Shown: piece by piece, positions 17,702-25,789 of the stretch
Layout: the number at the start of each line of letters is the position of its first letter
How positions within the stretch are numbered: the first letter of the stretch is position 1
NCBI GenBank assembly: GCA_946482515.1
Contig: CAMLRS010000007.1
Coordinates: forward strand, 124,001 to 188,000
Source: an uncultured Flavobacteriales bacterium
GTDB taxonomy: Bacteria > Bacteroidota > Bacteroidia > Flavobacteriales > Crocinitomicaceae
DNA length: 64,000 bases
Direction: 5' to 3'
Notes under the pieces: model-generated
Told to the model about the DNA's origin: nothing
The model's input: only the letters and a program-made list of their open reading frames with translations
The model's database searches: none
Made by a program: the position numbers and the translations under genes

Positions 17702-17726
17702 AACGCCCCCGGTGTTCGGAGGCGTT
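17702..17726 (-). terminator. Intrinsic terminator of the lipoprotein gene at 17731
   Basis: On the minus strand AACGCCTCCG pairs with CGGGGGCGTT (one T-G wobble) around AACAC and is followed by a T run. It lies directly after the stop at 17731. Confidence 0.75.
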
Positions 17727-17730
17727 GATT

Positions 17731-18261
17731 TTATACTTTCATTCCTTTTACAATGCGATCTTTTCGCTTGGTGCGCTGCAGTTTTTTGAGCACCACCAGC
17801 AGGTAGGCACTGCTGCCGCCGGATTGCACGTTGTAGGTTTCGTTACCGTATTCGAGCGACCCGCCTTTTCCTTCAGCCCAGTTGGCTACCAGGTAGTACT
17901 TCCCGCTTGTCTGGGATGCACGGGTATCGAACTTCAATACTTTTCCTGTTCCAAGCTCAAAACGAACCACGATAGCATCGCCTTCACCGATCTTTTCGAA
18001 TACACATTTGGTATTGGCCGGGATGATGATACGATCTTGTGTTTTGCTGGAATTGGATACGAGCGTTCCGTCGTCACCAGTTGTCTGGTTACCGGAAGAC
18101 TGGCTCTTTTCCATGATAATCACCGATGAGGTATAGAATTGCACCTTCATCATGTTTTCAGGAGTCAGGTCAAACTCTTCCTTTAATGCGTCGGTAAACG
18201 GAACTTTCGTTCCACAGCTCGTTACGAGTAAAAGCAGGGCGAAAAAAAAGATACCTTTCAT
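17731..18261 (-). CDS. Lipoprotein of unknown function
   Basis: A 176-residue predicted lipoprotein. The start at 18261 (MKGIFFFALLLLVTSCG) gives a clean lipobox VTSC with Cys16. The mature part begins with residues rich in charges (FTDALKEEFDLTPENM), then is predicted to be beta-rich, with pieces such as QDRIIIPANTKCVFEKI and YYLVANWAEG. No enzymatic motif is visible and I do not recognise the family. A full -7 box (reverse TACATTTG, 18275-18282) lies 13 nt upstream and an intrinsic terminator follows, so it is a single-gene unit. Confidence 0.7.
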   Translation of the reverse strand: MKGIFFFALLLLVTSCGTKVPFTDALKEEFDLTPENMMKVQFYTSSVIIMEKSQSSGNQTTGDDGTLVSNSSKTQDRIIIPANTKCVFEKIGEGDAIVVRFELGTGKVLKFDTRASQTSGKYYLVANWAEGKGGSLEYGNETYNVQSGGSSAYLLVVLKKLQRTKRKDRIVKGMKV

Positions 18262-18274
18262 AGTGTGTTTTTTG

Positions 18275-18282
18275 CAAATGTA
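18275..18282 (-). promoter_or_regulatory. -7 promoter box of the lipoprotein gene
   Basis: Reverse-strand TACATTTG, a full match, lies 13 nt before the ATG at 18261. Confidence 0.55.
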
Positions 18283-18319
18283 GTATTTGATGTCAAATAG
18301 CATGCCTGAATTGTAAACT

Positions 18320-19090
18320 TTACTGATCTTCCTCGTTTCGGTGCAACGGGTAAATTACCGGGCGACTCGGAGTAGCGTCGTTGACGAAAGGAGCCGTTTC
18401 CAGATTCAGCAGGTAAAAACCGTCTTCGGCTTCATCCGGAACGAAGATCAGCTCGGTGATCGTGCGATCGAAGCGCGGCTGCTCGGGGACTTTCCAGAAT
18501 GCATGGTGAAACGCCAGCTCGCCGCCGTCTACTTCGCGGTCAACGGAAGGAAGGTCTACCAGCAAATGTTTCACACCGGCGGCATCCAGTTGTGCCACGA
18601 TAGCCGGTTCGAAATACGCCGGATTCGTTGCGGAATAATTCCGGTGTTTTTTCGCTGCCAGGTTCGGCAATGTCCGGATCAGAAGTGCGTCTACGGTTTT
18701 TCCGGAAAGCAGCGGCTCGAGCTGTTCAGCCGTTACGATGCTGTCGGTTGTGCCATCGGGCTGTGTTTTTAATTCCGGCTCGATGCTGACCAACAGCGCT
18801 TTCACCAGCTGCTCGCGGATCACGCCGTTGACCGAATGAACGGTTTCGGTAATGTGTCCGAGACATTCGGTATGGGTGCCGTGTCCGTGCGGATTGAAGC
18901 GGATATTGCGGAAATTCACACTACCGCCTTCGGCCACTGCTCCGGTCCATTCGGCTGTGCGAACGGGTTCGATTTCCGGTGCATCGACGTACCAGGCGCG
19001 TGGATTATCGGTCGTCCCTTCCAGTGGAAGCGAGCAATCGATTCCTTCGGTGGTGAGAATGTAACATCCGTCTTCCAGGAAAAGCTGCAT
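18320..19090 (-). CDS. Cyclase/formamidase family metal hydrolase
   Basis: A 256-residue soluble protein of the cyclase family, which includes bacterial kynurenine formamidase (KynB). The metal-binding motif HGHGTHTECLGH (near residue 68) is the family's HxGTHxE signature. LLVDLPSVDREVDGG and AFHHAFW in the C-terminal half fit the second conserved region, where a second His and Glu usually lie. The substrate is uncertain, since family members hydrolyse N-formylkynurenine, isatin and other cyclic amides. No tryptophan-degradation genes are adjacent. The M48 peptidase gene lies 8 nt upstream, so the two may share a transcript. Confidence 0.78.
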   Translation of the reverse strand: MQLFLEDGCYILTTEGIDCSLPLEGTTDNPRAWYVDAPEIEPVRTAEWTGAVAEGGSVNFRNIRFNPHGHGTHTECLGHITETVHSVNGVIREQLVKALLVSIEPELKTQPDGTTDSIVTAEQLEPLLSGKTVDALLIRTLPNLAAKKHRNYSATNPAYFEPAIVAQLDAAGVKHLLVDLPSVDREVDGGELAFHHAFWKVPEQPRFDRTITELIFVPDEAEDGFYLLNLETAPFVNDATPSRPVIYPLHRNEEDQ

Positions 19091-19098
19091 AGACTGGA

Positions 19099-19899
19099 TT
19101 AAGGCAATTTGGCAATGATGCGCTTGTATTCAGCAGCGAAATCGTTGGTTCCCTGGCAACCCTGCTCGATGCGGGCGTTGTGGAAATGCTCGATACGTCC
19201 TGTCGGATTCGGGTGCGTGCTCAGGAACTCCGGGGCACGTGTTCCGCCCTGGCTTTCGAGCTTTTCGAAGAACCCGGCTCCGCCATCGGCTTGATATGGC
19301 GTAGGGCAGAGGTAACGCACAGAGCTTTCATCGGCTTCCGTTTCGTGCTGACGTGAGAATTTCAGTCCGACAACCGCCGTAGCGACTTCTTTGATCATCT
19401 GACGGTCGCCAGCGATGATCTGAAGCAGCACTTGTACGCCATAGATTTTCGTCATCTGGCGGGTCGAGTGGCGAAGGTCGGCATGACCGATTTCGTGACC
19501 GATTACACCAGCCAGCTGCGCTTCATTGTCGAGGAATTTCATCAAACCGGTATAGACGTAGATGTATCCGCCCGGCGTACAGAATGCATTCAGTACGGTA
19601 TCATTTTTAATGATGCGCACACGCCAGCTGAAATCATTTTTGTGCGCAACGTTTCCGGAATTCAGGATTGCGTTGCGGATTTTGTATACATAAGCGTAAA
19701 CTTCTTTGTTGCTGACAGAATCGAGCAAAGGATATTCTTTCTGATTGCCATCGATTTCGGCAGCTACCTGCGCGCCGAGCTGGCGGTCCTGGTCAATGGT
19801 AAACAGGTTAATTCCGCCGCCGTTTTTGGACGTCCCGCACATAGAAAGCAGGGAGCCCAGCAGGACAGCACTAAAGGTGACGATGGTGAATCTTTTCAT
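19099..19899 (-). CDS. M48-family metallopeptidase, lipoprotein
   Basis: A 266-residue zinc peptidase of the M48 (BepA/LoiP/Ste24-related) family. The start at 19899 (MKRFTIVTF) gives a signal with a lipobox-like end (LLSMC, Cys21). GVIGHEIGHADLRH holds the HExxH zinc site, and ETEADESSVRYL supplies the third ligand Glu and downstream Asp. LSTHPNPTGRIEH is the typical C-terminal motif. It should act in the periplasm in outer-membrane protein quality control. A -7 box (reverse TATTTTTG, 19913-19920) lies 13 nt upstream and overlaps the uvrC control region. Confidence 0.85.
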   Translation of the reverse strand: MKRFTIVTFSAVLLGSLLSMCGTSKNGGGINLFTIDQDRQLGAQVAAEIDGNQKEYPLLDSVSNKEVYAYVYKIRNAILNSGNVAHKNDFSWRVRIIKNDTVLNAFCTPGGYIYVYTGLMKFLDNEAQLAGVIGHEIGHADLRHSTRQMTKIYGVQVLLQIIAGDRQMIKEVATAVVGLKFSRQHETEADESSVRYLCPTPYQADGGAGFFEKLESQGGTRAPEFLSTHPNPTGRIEHFHNARIEQGCQGTNDFAAEYKRIIAKLP

Positions 19900-19912
19900 A
19901 GTGACTTTTTTG

Positions 19913-19920
19913 CAAAAATA
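19913..19920 (-). promoter_or_regulatory. -7 box of the M48 peptidase gene
   Basis: Reverse TATTTTTG fully matches TAnnTTTG. A reverse-strand TTG (19944-19946) lies 23 nt upstream as a possible -33 element. It interleaves with the uvrC promoter. Confidence 0.55.
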
Positions 19921-19929
19921 GGGTTTCAC

Positions 19930-19937
19930 TACATTTG
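19930..19937 (+). promoter_or_regulatory. -7 box of uvrC
   Basis: TACATTTG is a full match. TTTG at 19909-19912 lies 17 nt upstream as the -33 element. The box ends 3 nt before the GTG at 19941, so the mRNA may lack a leader. Confidence 0.65.
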
Positions 19938-19940
19938 TAT

Positions 19941-21755
19941 GTGCAAAGCGAAAAAATTGATATCCAATTAAAGTTAAAAACATTACCCGATAAACCGGGT
20001 GTGTATCAATACTTTGATAAAGATGGTACGATCATTTACGTCGGAAAGGCCAAAAACCTTAAGAAACGCGTCACTTCTTACTTCAAGGCGAACCATGGTC
20101 AGGCGAAAACCTACCTGCTGGTCAAAAAGATCGTTGATATCCATTACATTGTGGTGGACCACGAATCCGATGCGCTGCTGCTGGAGAACAACCTGATCAA
20201 GGAACACCAGCCGAAGTACAACATCCAGCTCAAAGACGACAAAACGTATCCGTGGATCTGCGTGAAGAACGAACCGTTTCCGCGCGTATTCCCAACCCGG
20301 CAAATGATCCGCGACGGATCGCGCTATTACGGCCCGTATGCCAGCGTTCGCAGTATGCACATCCTGCTCGAGCTCATTCGCGAATTGTTTCCGTTGCGCA
20401 CCTGTGCACTCGATCTTTCCCCGGTGAAAATCGAAAAACAGGGCTACAAGGTTTGTCTTGAATACCACATCGGGAAATGCAAAGGCCCATGTGAGGCGAA
20501 GCTTTCCGAACCGGAATACAACGCCATGATCGAGCAGGTCGAAGGCATTCTGAAAGGAAACCTGGCGGGCGTGATCCAGCAGCTGAAAAAGCTCATGCAG
20601 CAATTCGCCACCGAATACCGTTTCGAAGAAGCGCAGATCGTGAAAACCCGTATGGATGTCCTGGAACGCTACCGCGCGAAATCAACGGTGGTGTCGCCGA
20701 CGATCAAAAAAGTCGATGTGATGACACTGGTCGAAGACAACGATACGTTCTTTGTCAACTACCTCGTGGTCAACAGCGGTGCGATCATTCACGGCATTAC
20801 GCTGGAAGTGAAGCGTCGTTTGGACGAATCGCCGGAAGAAATCCTGACGCAGATGCTGCCTGAATTCCGCGCACGTTTTGGCAGCGATTCAACCGAAATA
20901 CTGGTAGAGCAGCCGCTCGACTGGGAGCTGGAAGGGACGAGCTTCTTCGTGCCGCAGCGCGGCGACAAAAAAGCGCTGGTGGAATTATCCGTTCGCAATG
21001 CGAAATTCTACCGCCTCGAAAAGCTCAAGCAGGAAAAGATCAAAGACCCGGAACGCCATACGAACCGCATTCTCGAGCAGATGCAGAAAGACCTGCGCTT
21101 GAAAGAGCTGCCGGTGCACATCGAATGCTTCGATAACTCCAATATCCAGGGAACGAACCCGGTTTCGGCCTGTGTGGTGTTCCGCGATGCCAAGCCGAGT
21201 AAAAAAGATTACCGCCATTTCAACGTGAAAACCGTTGAAGGCCCGGACGATTTTGCCACGATGCGCGAAGCCGTTTACCGTCGTTACAGCCGTATGCTGG
21301 AAGAAGGCCAGTCATTGCCGCAGCTGGTGATCATCGACGGTGGAAAGGGCCAGCTCGGAGCTGCACTCGAAGCGCTGGAGCAGCTCGGACTGCGTGGTCA
21401 AATGGCCATCATCGGTATTGCCAAGCGCCTGGAAGAGTTGTTTTATCCCGGTGATAGTCTGCCGTTGTACCTCGACAAGCGCTCCGAAACCCTGAAAGTG
21501 ATCCAGAACCTGCGCAACGAAGCGCACCGTTTCGGGATTACGCACCACCGCAATCGTCGCAGCAAGAGTGCGCTGAACAATGAGCTCGAGTCGATCGAAG
21601 GCATCGGACAGAAAACGGTCGAACAGCTCATTCGGCAGTTCAAATCCGTGAAGCGCGTGAAAGAACAATCGCTGGAAAGCCTGGCGGCTGTGGTTGGGAA
21701 TGCCAAGGCGAAGATCGTGAAAGCACATTTCGACCGCACAGCCAATGCCGGCTAA
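19941..21755 (+). CDS. uvrC: Excinuclease ABC subunit UvrC
   Basis: Endonuclease subunit of UvrABC nucleotide-excision repair, about 604 residues. The GIY-YIG domain is at the N terminus (LPDKPGVYQYFDKDG, IIYVGKAKNLKKRV). A Cys-containing segment (KVCLEYHIGKCKGPC), the UvrB-binding UVR helix pair (about residues 200-235), the RNase H-like C-terminal nuclease (IECFDNSNIQGTNPV and VIIDGGKGQL) and a terminal HhH region (LESIEGIGQKT) follow. The start is uncertain: TTG at 19935 lies inside the promoter box, so I prefer GTG at 19941. An overlapping ATG at 19939 is out of frame. Confidence 0.93.
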   Translation: MQSEKIDIQLKLKTLPDKPGVYQYFDKDGTIIYVGKAKNLKKRVTSYFKANHGQAKTYLLVKKIVDIHYIVVDHESDALLLENNLIKEHQPKYNIQLKDDKTYPWICVKNEPFPRVFPTRQMIRDGSRYYGPYASVRSMHILLELIRELFPLRTCALDLSPVKIEKQGYKVCLEYHIGKCKGPCEAKLSEPEYNAMIEQVEGILKGNLAGVIQQLKKLMQQFATEYRFEEAQIVKTRMDVLERYRAKSTVVSPTIKKVDVMTLVEDNDTFFVNYLVVNSGAIIHGITLEVKRRLDESPEEILTQMLPEFRARFGSDSTEILVEQPLDWELEGTSFFVPQRGDKKALVELSVRNAKFYRLEKLKQEKIKDPERHTNRILEQMQKDLRLKELPVHIECFDNSNIQGTNPVSACVVFRDAKPSKKDYRHFNVKTVEGPDDFATMREAVYRRYSRMLEEGQSLPQLVIIDGGKGQLGAALEALEQLGLRGQMAIIGIAKRLEELFYPGDSLPLYLDKRSETLKVIQNLRNEAHRFGITHHRNRRSKSALNNELESIEGIGQKTVEQLIRQFKSVKRVKEQSLESLAAVVGNAKAKIVKAHFDRTANAG

Positions 21756-21798
21756 TCGAAATAATTGCGTATCCTCGTGACCTGATAAACACGAAGGT

Positions 21799-22500
21799 AT
21801 GCAACCGAAACTCACTGCGCTGATTACCATTAAAGAAGATTGCGGGTATTTCCTTCCCGACCGTCATTTCAAAACGTTTGGTCGCCACTACCAGTCGTTG
21901 TTCACCATTATGATCGAAAAGCTGGAAGCTATCGAACGGATCGAACGCATTGTCATCAATACCGACAGCAGTCGCGTTCAAAACAGCTACCGGCACAATT
22001 CGCGTTTTCAGCTGATCAATACCATTGAAAAACGCGCCGAAGATGCGCCGCCGGAATTCGATCTGGCTCCCAATAAGGAAACGCTCGCTATGCTGGCCCA
22101 CGCTCCGGGTGAACATTTCATTCGTCTGGGCTCCATTTTTCCGTTTGTCAAGCAGGACACCATCGAATTGGCCATCGATTACTACGATCGTTTTGTGCTC
22201 GATCCTGAAGACGGGCGCCACGATTCGTTGTTCAGCGTTGCAACGTATTACCAGAAGCTGTTCGACAACGACCGTGATGTATTACGCGAAGATCCGCCGA
22301 ATGTGTTTGCGGAAGACGGCATTCTGCATGTGTTCAATCGCACTACATTCCAGCAAAACGGCAACCGGAAAGTGGGAAAAAAACCTTTCGCTTTCGGGAT
22401 TGATGCCATTGAAAACATGGCCATCGATTCGGAAGAAAATTACGAGCTCGCCTGTCTGGTAGATAAAAACCGGCATAAATTCTCGCGCATTTTCCGCTAA
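21799..22500 (+). CDS. Acylneuraminate cytidylyltransferase-like protein
   Basis: A 233-residue protein resembling NeuA/KdsB-type cytidylyltransferases. The N terminus (LTALITIKEDCGYFLPDRHFK) has the position and feel of the nucleotide-binding loop but lacks a textbook ARxGSKRxP motif. RIVINTDSSRVQN, RLGSIFPFVKQDTIELAI and the late FGIDAIENMAIDSEENYELA match the corresponding strands and acidic motif of the fold. It probably transfers CMP to a sugar acid, but activity is inferred. It stands between uvrC and pth with short gaps. A generic nucleotidyltransferase is the alternative. Confidence 0.6.
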   Translation: MQPKLTALITIKEDCGYFLPDRHFKTFGRHYQSLFTIMIEKLEAIERIERIVINTDSSRVQNSYRHNSRFQLINTIEKRAEDAPPEFDLAPNKETLAMLAHAPGEHFIRLGSIFPFVKQDTIELAIDYYDRFVLDPEDGRHDSLFSVATYYQKLFDNDRDVLREDPPNVFAEDGILHVFNRTTFQQNGNRKVGKKPFAFGIDAIENMAIDSEENYELACLVDKNRHKFSRIFR

Positions 22501-22558
22501 GAGCTTTCCCGCGAATGAGCGAATTTAGCTAAGCAGCGTTTGAAAATTTGGGCGAATG

Positions 22559-22576
22559 GTGTCAGCACGCTGACAC
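22559..22576. repeat. TGTCAGC palindrome, copy 2
   Basis: GTGTCAGC-ac-GCTGACAC, an 8-bp perfect inverted repeat followed by TTCGCGAA. It is related to the copy at 11151-11167. A 'CTTTGCG' repeat follows at 22611-22634. Confidence 0.6.
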
Positions 22577-22645
22577 TTCGCGAACTGTGGTGTTGCGCTG
22601 GCAGCATGATCTTTGCGACCTTCGCGTCTTTGCGGTAAAACTCAT

Positions 22646-22653
22646 TACCTTTG
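22646..22653 (+). promoter_or_regulatory. -7 promoter box of pth
   Basis: TACCTTTG, a full match to TAnnTTTG, ends 4 nt before the ATG at 22658. Confidence 0.65.
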
Positions 22654-22657
22654 CCCC

Positions 22658-23221
22658 ATGAAATACCTCATTGTCGGGCTGGGTAATCCCGGTTCCAAAT
22701 ACGAAGAGACGCGTCATAACATCGGTTTCAAGGTGGTTGAAGCACTGGCGAAAGAGCTGGGCGGTTCATTTTCCCTGCAAAAAGTCGCCGAAAAAGCCGA
22801 AGTGAAATTCAAGGGCCGCACACTGGTGCTGATCAAGCCAACCACGTATATGAACCTTTCCGGCAAAGCGGTGAATTATTACCTGCAACAGGAAAAAATT
22901 CCGCGCGACAACCTCGTGGTGATTACTGACGATATTGCCCTCCCGTTTGGAAAGCTCCGCATGAAAGGCAAAGGCAGCGACGGGGGCCATAATGGATTGA
23001 AAGACATACAGGCAACGCTCAATTCGACCGAATACGCACGACTGCGTTTTGGCGTGGGCAATGATTTCCACAAAGGGCGACAGGTAGATTATGTACTGGG
23101 CGAATGGGGCGCAGAAGAACGGGAAACCCTCACCGAGCGCATCGAAACGGCTACGGAGTTCATTAAGAGCTTTGCGACTGTAGGAATTGGCCTCACGATG
23201 ACAAATTGGAACGGTAAATAA
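22658..23221 (+). CDS. pth: Peptidyl-tRNA hydrolase
   Basis: A 187-residue cytoplasmic enzyme that frees tRNA from stalled peptidyl-tRNA. The start MKYLIVGLGNPGSKYEETRHNIGF contains the first family signature with the catalytic His (RHNIGF). KPTTYMNLSGKAV and the second signature (GKLRMKGKGSDGGHNGLKDI) follow, then RLRFGVGND. All match bacterial Pth. The start at 22658 is fixed by homology and by the -7 box four bases upstream; the upstream in-frame Met would add 15 unrelated residues. Confidence 0.95.
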   Translation: MKYLIVGLGNPGSKYEETRHNIGFKVVEALAKELGGSFSLQKVAEKAEVKFKGRTLVLIKPTTYMNLSGKAVNYYLQQEKIPRDNLVVITDDIALPFGKLRMKGKGSDGGHNGLKDIQATLNSTEYARLRFGVGNDFHKGRQVDYVLGEWGAEERETLTERIETATEFIKSFATVGIGLTMTNWNGK

Positions 23222-23374
23222 GCCCGGGTTTAAAAAATCGCCTCCGGTTCCTACCGCAAAAGTGGTATTTTACTCAATAAACACTCTTCTTCTTACCGTA
23301 AAGAGATAAATAACGGATCGATTAACTATCTTTACAGCTTCGCAGGGCCTTTTTTTTCTGCGGGATCAACGTAC

Positions 23375-24457
23375 ATGCAATACATAAAACTCACGAGGAG
23401 TGATGCTTTCTCCAAGCAGCTTTCCAAAAATGTAGATGAATATCTCAAGAGCAACAACCTGAAAAAATTCGGTAGCTGGCGCATCTTGCTGAAGGTTCCC
23501 CTGATGTTCTCTATGTATCTTCTCCCATACTTCCTGATGGTTTGTGGCGTAATCGATAACCCATGGTGGATGCTTTTCTGGTCTGCTGTTATGGGCCTCG
23601 GTATGGCAGGAATCGGCTTATCCATTATGCACGATGCCAATCACGGAGCTTTTTCGAAATACAAATGGCTGAACAAAATCATGAGCTTCTCGCTCGAGAT
23701 GCTGGGCGGCTATAACGTCAACTGGAAGATCCAGCATAACGTGTTACACCACAGCTTTACCAACGTGCACGATATGGACGAGGACATCGCTCCGATCGGG
23801 CTGCTGCGTTTTTCACCGAACGAGCCACTTAAAAAAGTACACCGTTTCCAGGTGTTTTACGCTTGGTTCTTCTACGGTTTGATGACTTTTTCGTGGTCGA
23901 GCAACAAGGATTTCAACCAATTGCGCCGCTTCCATAAAAACGGCCTGCTGAAATCACAGAACATTTCCTACGCGAACGCGCTTACGCACATCATCATTTC
24001 CAAAATCTTCTATTTTGTATACATGGCGCTCATTCCGATGCTGCTCATGGATATCGCCTGGTGGCAATGGATCATCGGCTACTTTACGATGCACTTCATC
24101 AGTGGCTGGATCCTCGCTTTTGTTTTCCAGATCGCACACGTGATGCCGGAAACGGAATTCCTGACAAAGGAGAGTATCGTGCACAAGAACGAAGAGGAAA
24201 GCTGGGCGAAGCACCAAATGATGACTACAGCGAATTTCTCTAACTGGAATCCGCTGCTGACATGGTACGTAGGTGGTTTGAATCACCAGATCGAACACCA
24301 TTTGTTCCCGGACATTTCACACATCCATTATCCGAAGATCGCCAAGATCGTGCGTGAAACGGCCCGTGAACACAATATTCCGTATCACTACCACCGCACA
24401 TTCGGTGGAGCGGTTTTCCAGCACCTTCGTTTGCTGCACCGCCTCGGTAAGGCCTGA
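23375..24457 (+). CDS. Fatty-acid desaturase, front-end type, without cytochrome b5
   Basis: A 360-residue integral-membrane di-iron desaturase acting on membrane acyl chains. Three histidine boxes are present: HDANH (in IMHDANHGAFSK), HNVLHH (in WKIQHNVLHHSFTNVHD) and QIEHH (in GLNHQIEHHLFPDISH). Gln replacing the first His of the third box is the mark of front-end (delta-5/6-like) desaturases. No cytochrome b5 domain is fused, so a separate electron donor is needed. Hydrophobic helices occur around 45-90, 165-180 and 205-245. A near -7 box TATCTTTA is at 23327-23334. Confidence 0.87.
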   Translation: MQYIKLTRSDAFSKQLSKNVDEYLKSNNLKKFGSWRILLKVPLMFSMYLLPYFLMVCGVIDNPWWMLFWSAVMGLGMAGIGLSIMHDANHGAFSKYKWLNKIMSFSLEMLGGYNVNWKIQHNVLHHSFTNVHDMDEDIAPIGLLRFSPNEPLKKVHRFQVFYAWFFYGLMTFSWSSNKDFNQLRRFHKNGLLKSQNISYANALTHIIISKIFYFVYMALIPMLLMDIAWWQWIIGYFTMHFISGWILAFVFQIAHVMPETEFLTKESIVHKNEEESWAKHQMMTTANFSNWNPLLTWYVGGLNHQIEHHLFPDISHIHYPKIAKIVRETAREHNIPYHYHRTFGGAVFQHLRLLHRLGKA

Positions 24458-24507
24458 TTTACAGTCGACTGAATCCATTTCTGATAGCGCAATAATATGC
24501 GGGCAAT

Positions 24508-24553
24508 AAGTGCTGCCGGTTAGTCCGGTATACAATTCGTTGACAAGCACTTA
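24508..24553 (+). terminator. Possible hairpin after the desaturase gene
   Basis: TAAGTGCT (24508-24515) and AGCACTTA (24546-24553) are inverted copies enclosing a small CCGG-ttagt-CCGG stem. There is no strong T run, so a role in termination is tentative. Confidence 0.35.
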
Positions 24554-24617
24554 ATCTCTGTAAAGAAAACGATTGAATCACGGCGATTTCGTATCTTTAC
24601 ACCCCATAATTTTTGTG

Positions 24618-25787
24618 ATGAACAATTTTGAGATCACTGTGCCCACCACGATCATCTTCGGAAAAGATCAGTTGGCGCAGGTTGTCAAACAGATACAAAA
24701 GCATTACGACGGGCGCAAGCTGCTGGTGCTTTATGGCGGGGGTTCTGTCGAACGATCAGGTTTTCTGGATCGCCTTAAAGAAACTTTGCACCCATTCGAG
24801 CTCCATTTTTTCAAAGGAATCGAAGCCAATCCTGAATTTGATACGCTGATGAAAGCCGTGGAGTATATCCGCGAGAACAACATCGGCTTTATGCTGGCTG
24901 TCGGCGGCGGATCCGTGATCGATGGCGTAAAGTTTATCTCAGGAGCTGTTCATTACGACGGTGATCCGTGGGAAGTGCTCCAGCGCAAGCCCGGCACAGA
25001 ATTCACAACGGCTGTTCCTTTCGGCTGCATCCTGACCATTCCGGCAACCGGTTCCGAATCCAATTCCGGCGCGGTGATCAGTCGTGCGAGCCTGAAAGAA
25101 AAACGCACCATGGGCGGACCGCTTTTCTTCCCGAAATTTGCACTGCTCGATCCGACATTCGTTGCGACACTTCCAAAACGACAGCTGGCCAACGGTGTGA
25201 TCGATGCGTTCATGCATACGATGGAACAATACCTGACGTATCCGTCCGGGAACCTGCTGCAGGAGCGCTACGCAGAAGGCATTTTGTCGACGCTCATCGA
25301 GATCGGCCCGAAAGTCGTGGAACATCCGGAAGATTACAAGCTGGCTTCCAACCTGATGTGGTGTGCCAACCAGGCGTTGAACGGTGTATTGCGCTGCGGC
25401 GTTGCTACCGATTGGGCCACACATATGATTGGCCACGAGCTGACGGCACTTCACGGCATTGATCATGCGCAAACACTGGCTATTGTTGCACCGCGCCTCT
25501 ATGAGCTGAAATTCGATAGCAAAGCCGAAAAACTGGCCCAGTACGGCCGTCGCGTATGGCAGCTGGAAGGCAGCGATAAAGAAGTAGCCGCAGCGGCGAT
25601 CCGCAATACCGAAGCCTTCTTCCATACATTAGGTGTGAAGACCCGCATTTCTGATTATACGGCCGATTACACGGCAACACCGGCCATTGTGAAACAACGG
25701 TTTACCGAACGCAACTGGCTAAAACTGGGCGAGCGCCAGGATCTGACTCCGGCCGACGCCGAACATATTTTGTTGAACGCGATCTGA
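24618..25787 (+). CDS. Iron-containing alcohol dehydrogenase (YqhD/butanol type)
   Basis: A 389-residue NAD(P)H-dependent alcohol/aldehyde oxidoreductase of the group III metal-dependent family. The start is MNNFEITVPTTIIFG. The nucleotide loop GGGSVIDGVKFI (residues ~97-108) and the metal-binding set (Asp in GVIDAFMHTMEQY, His in THMIGHELTALHGIDHAQTL) are intact. The sequence resembles YqhD and BDH enzymes, which reduce short or damaged aldehydes. It lies 2 nt upstream of the next gene and probably shares its transcript. A near -7 box TATCTTTA lies at 24592-24599. Confidence 0.9.
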   Translation: MNNFEITVPTTIIFGKDQLAQVVKQIQKHYDGRKLLVLYGGGSVERSGFLDRLKETLHPFELHFFKGIEANPEFDTLMKAVEYIRENNIGFMLAVGGGSVIDGVKFISGAVHYDGDPWEVLQRKPGTEFTTAVPFGCILTIPATGSESNSGAVISRASLKEKRTMGGPLFFPKFALLDPTFVATLPKRQLANGVIDAFMHTMEQYLTYPSGNLLQERYAEGILSTLIEIGPKVVEHPEDYKLASNLMWCANQALNGVLRCGVATDWATHMIGHELTALHGIDHAQTLAIVAPRLYELKFDSKAEKLAQYGRRVWQLEGSDKEVAAAAIRNTEAFFHTLGVKTRISDYTADYTATPAIVKQRFTERNWLKLGERQDLTPADAEHILLNAI

Positions 25788-25789
25788 TT

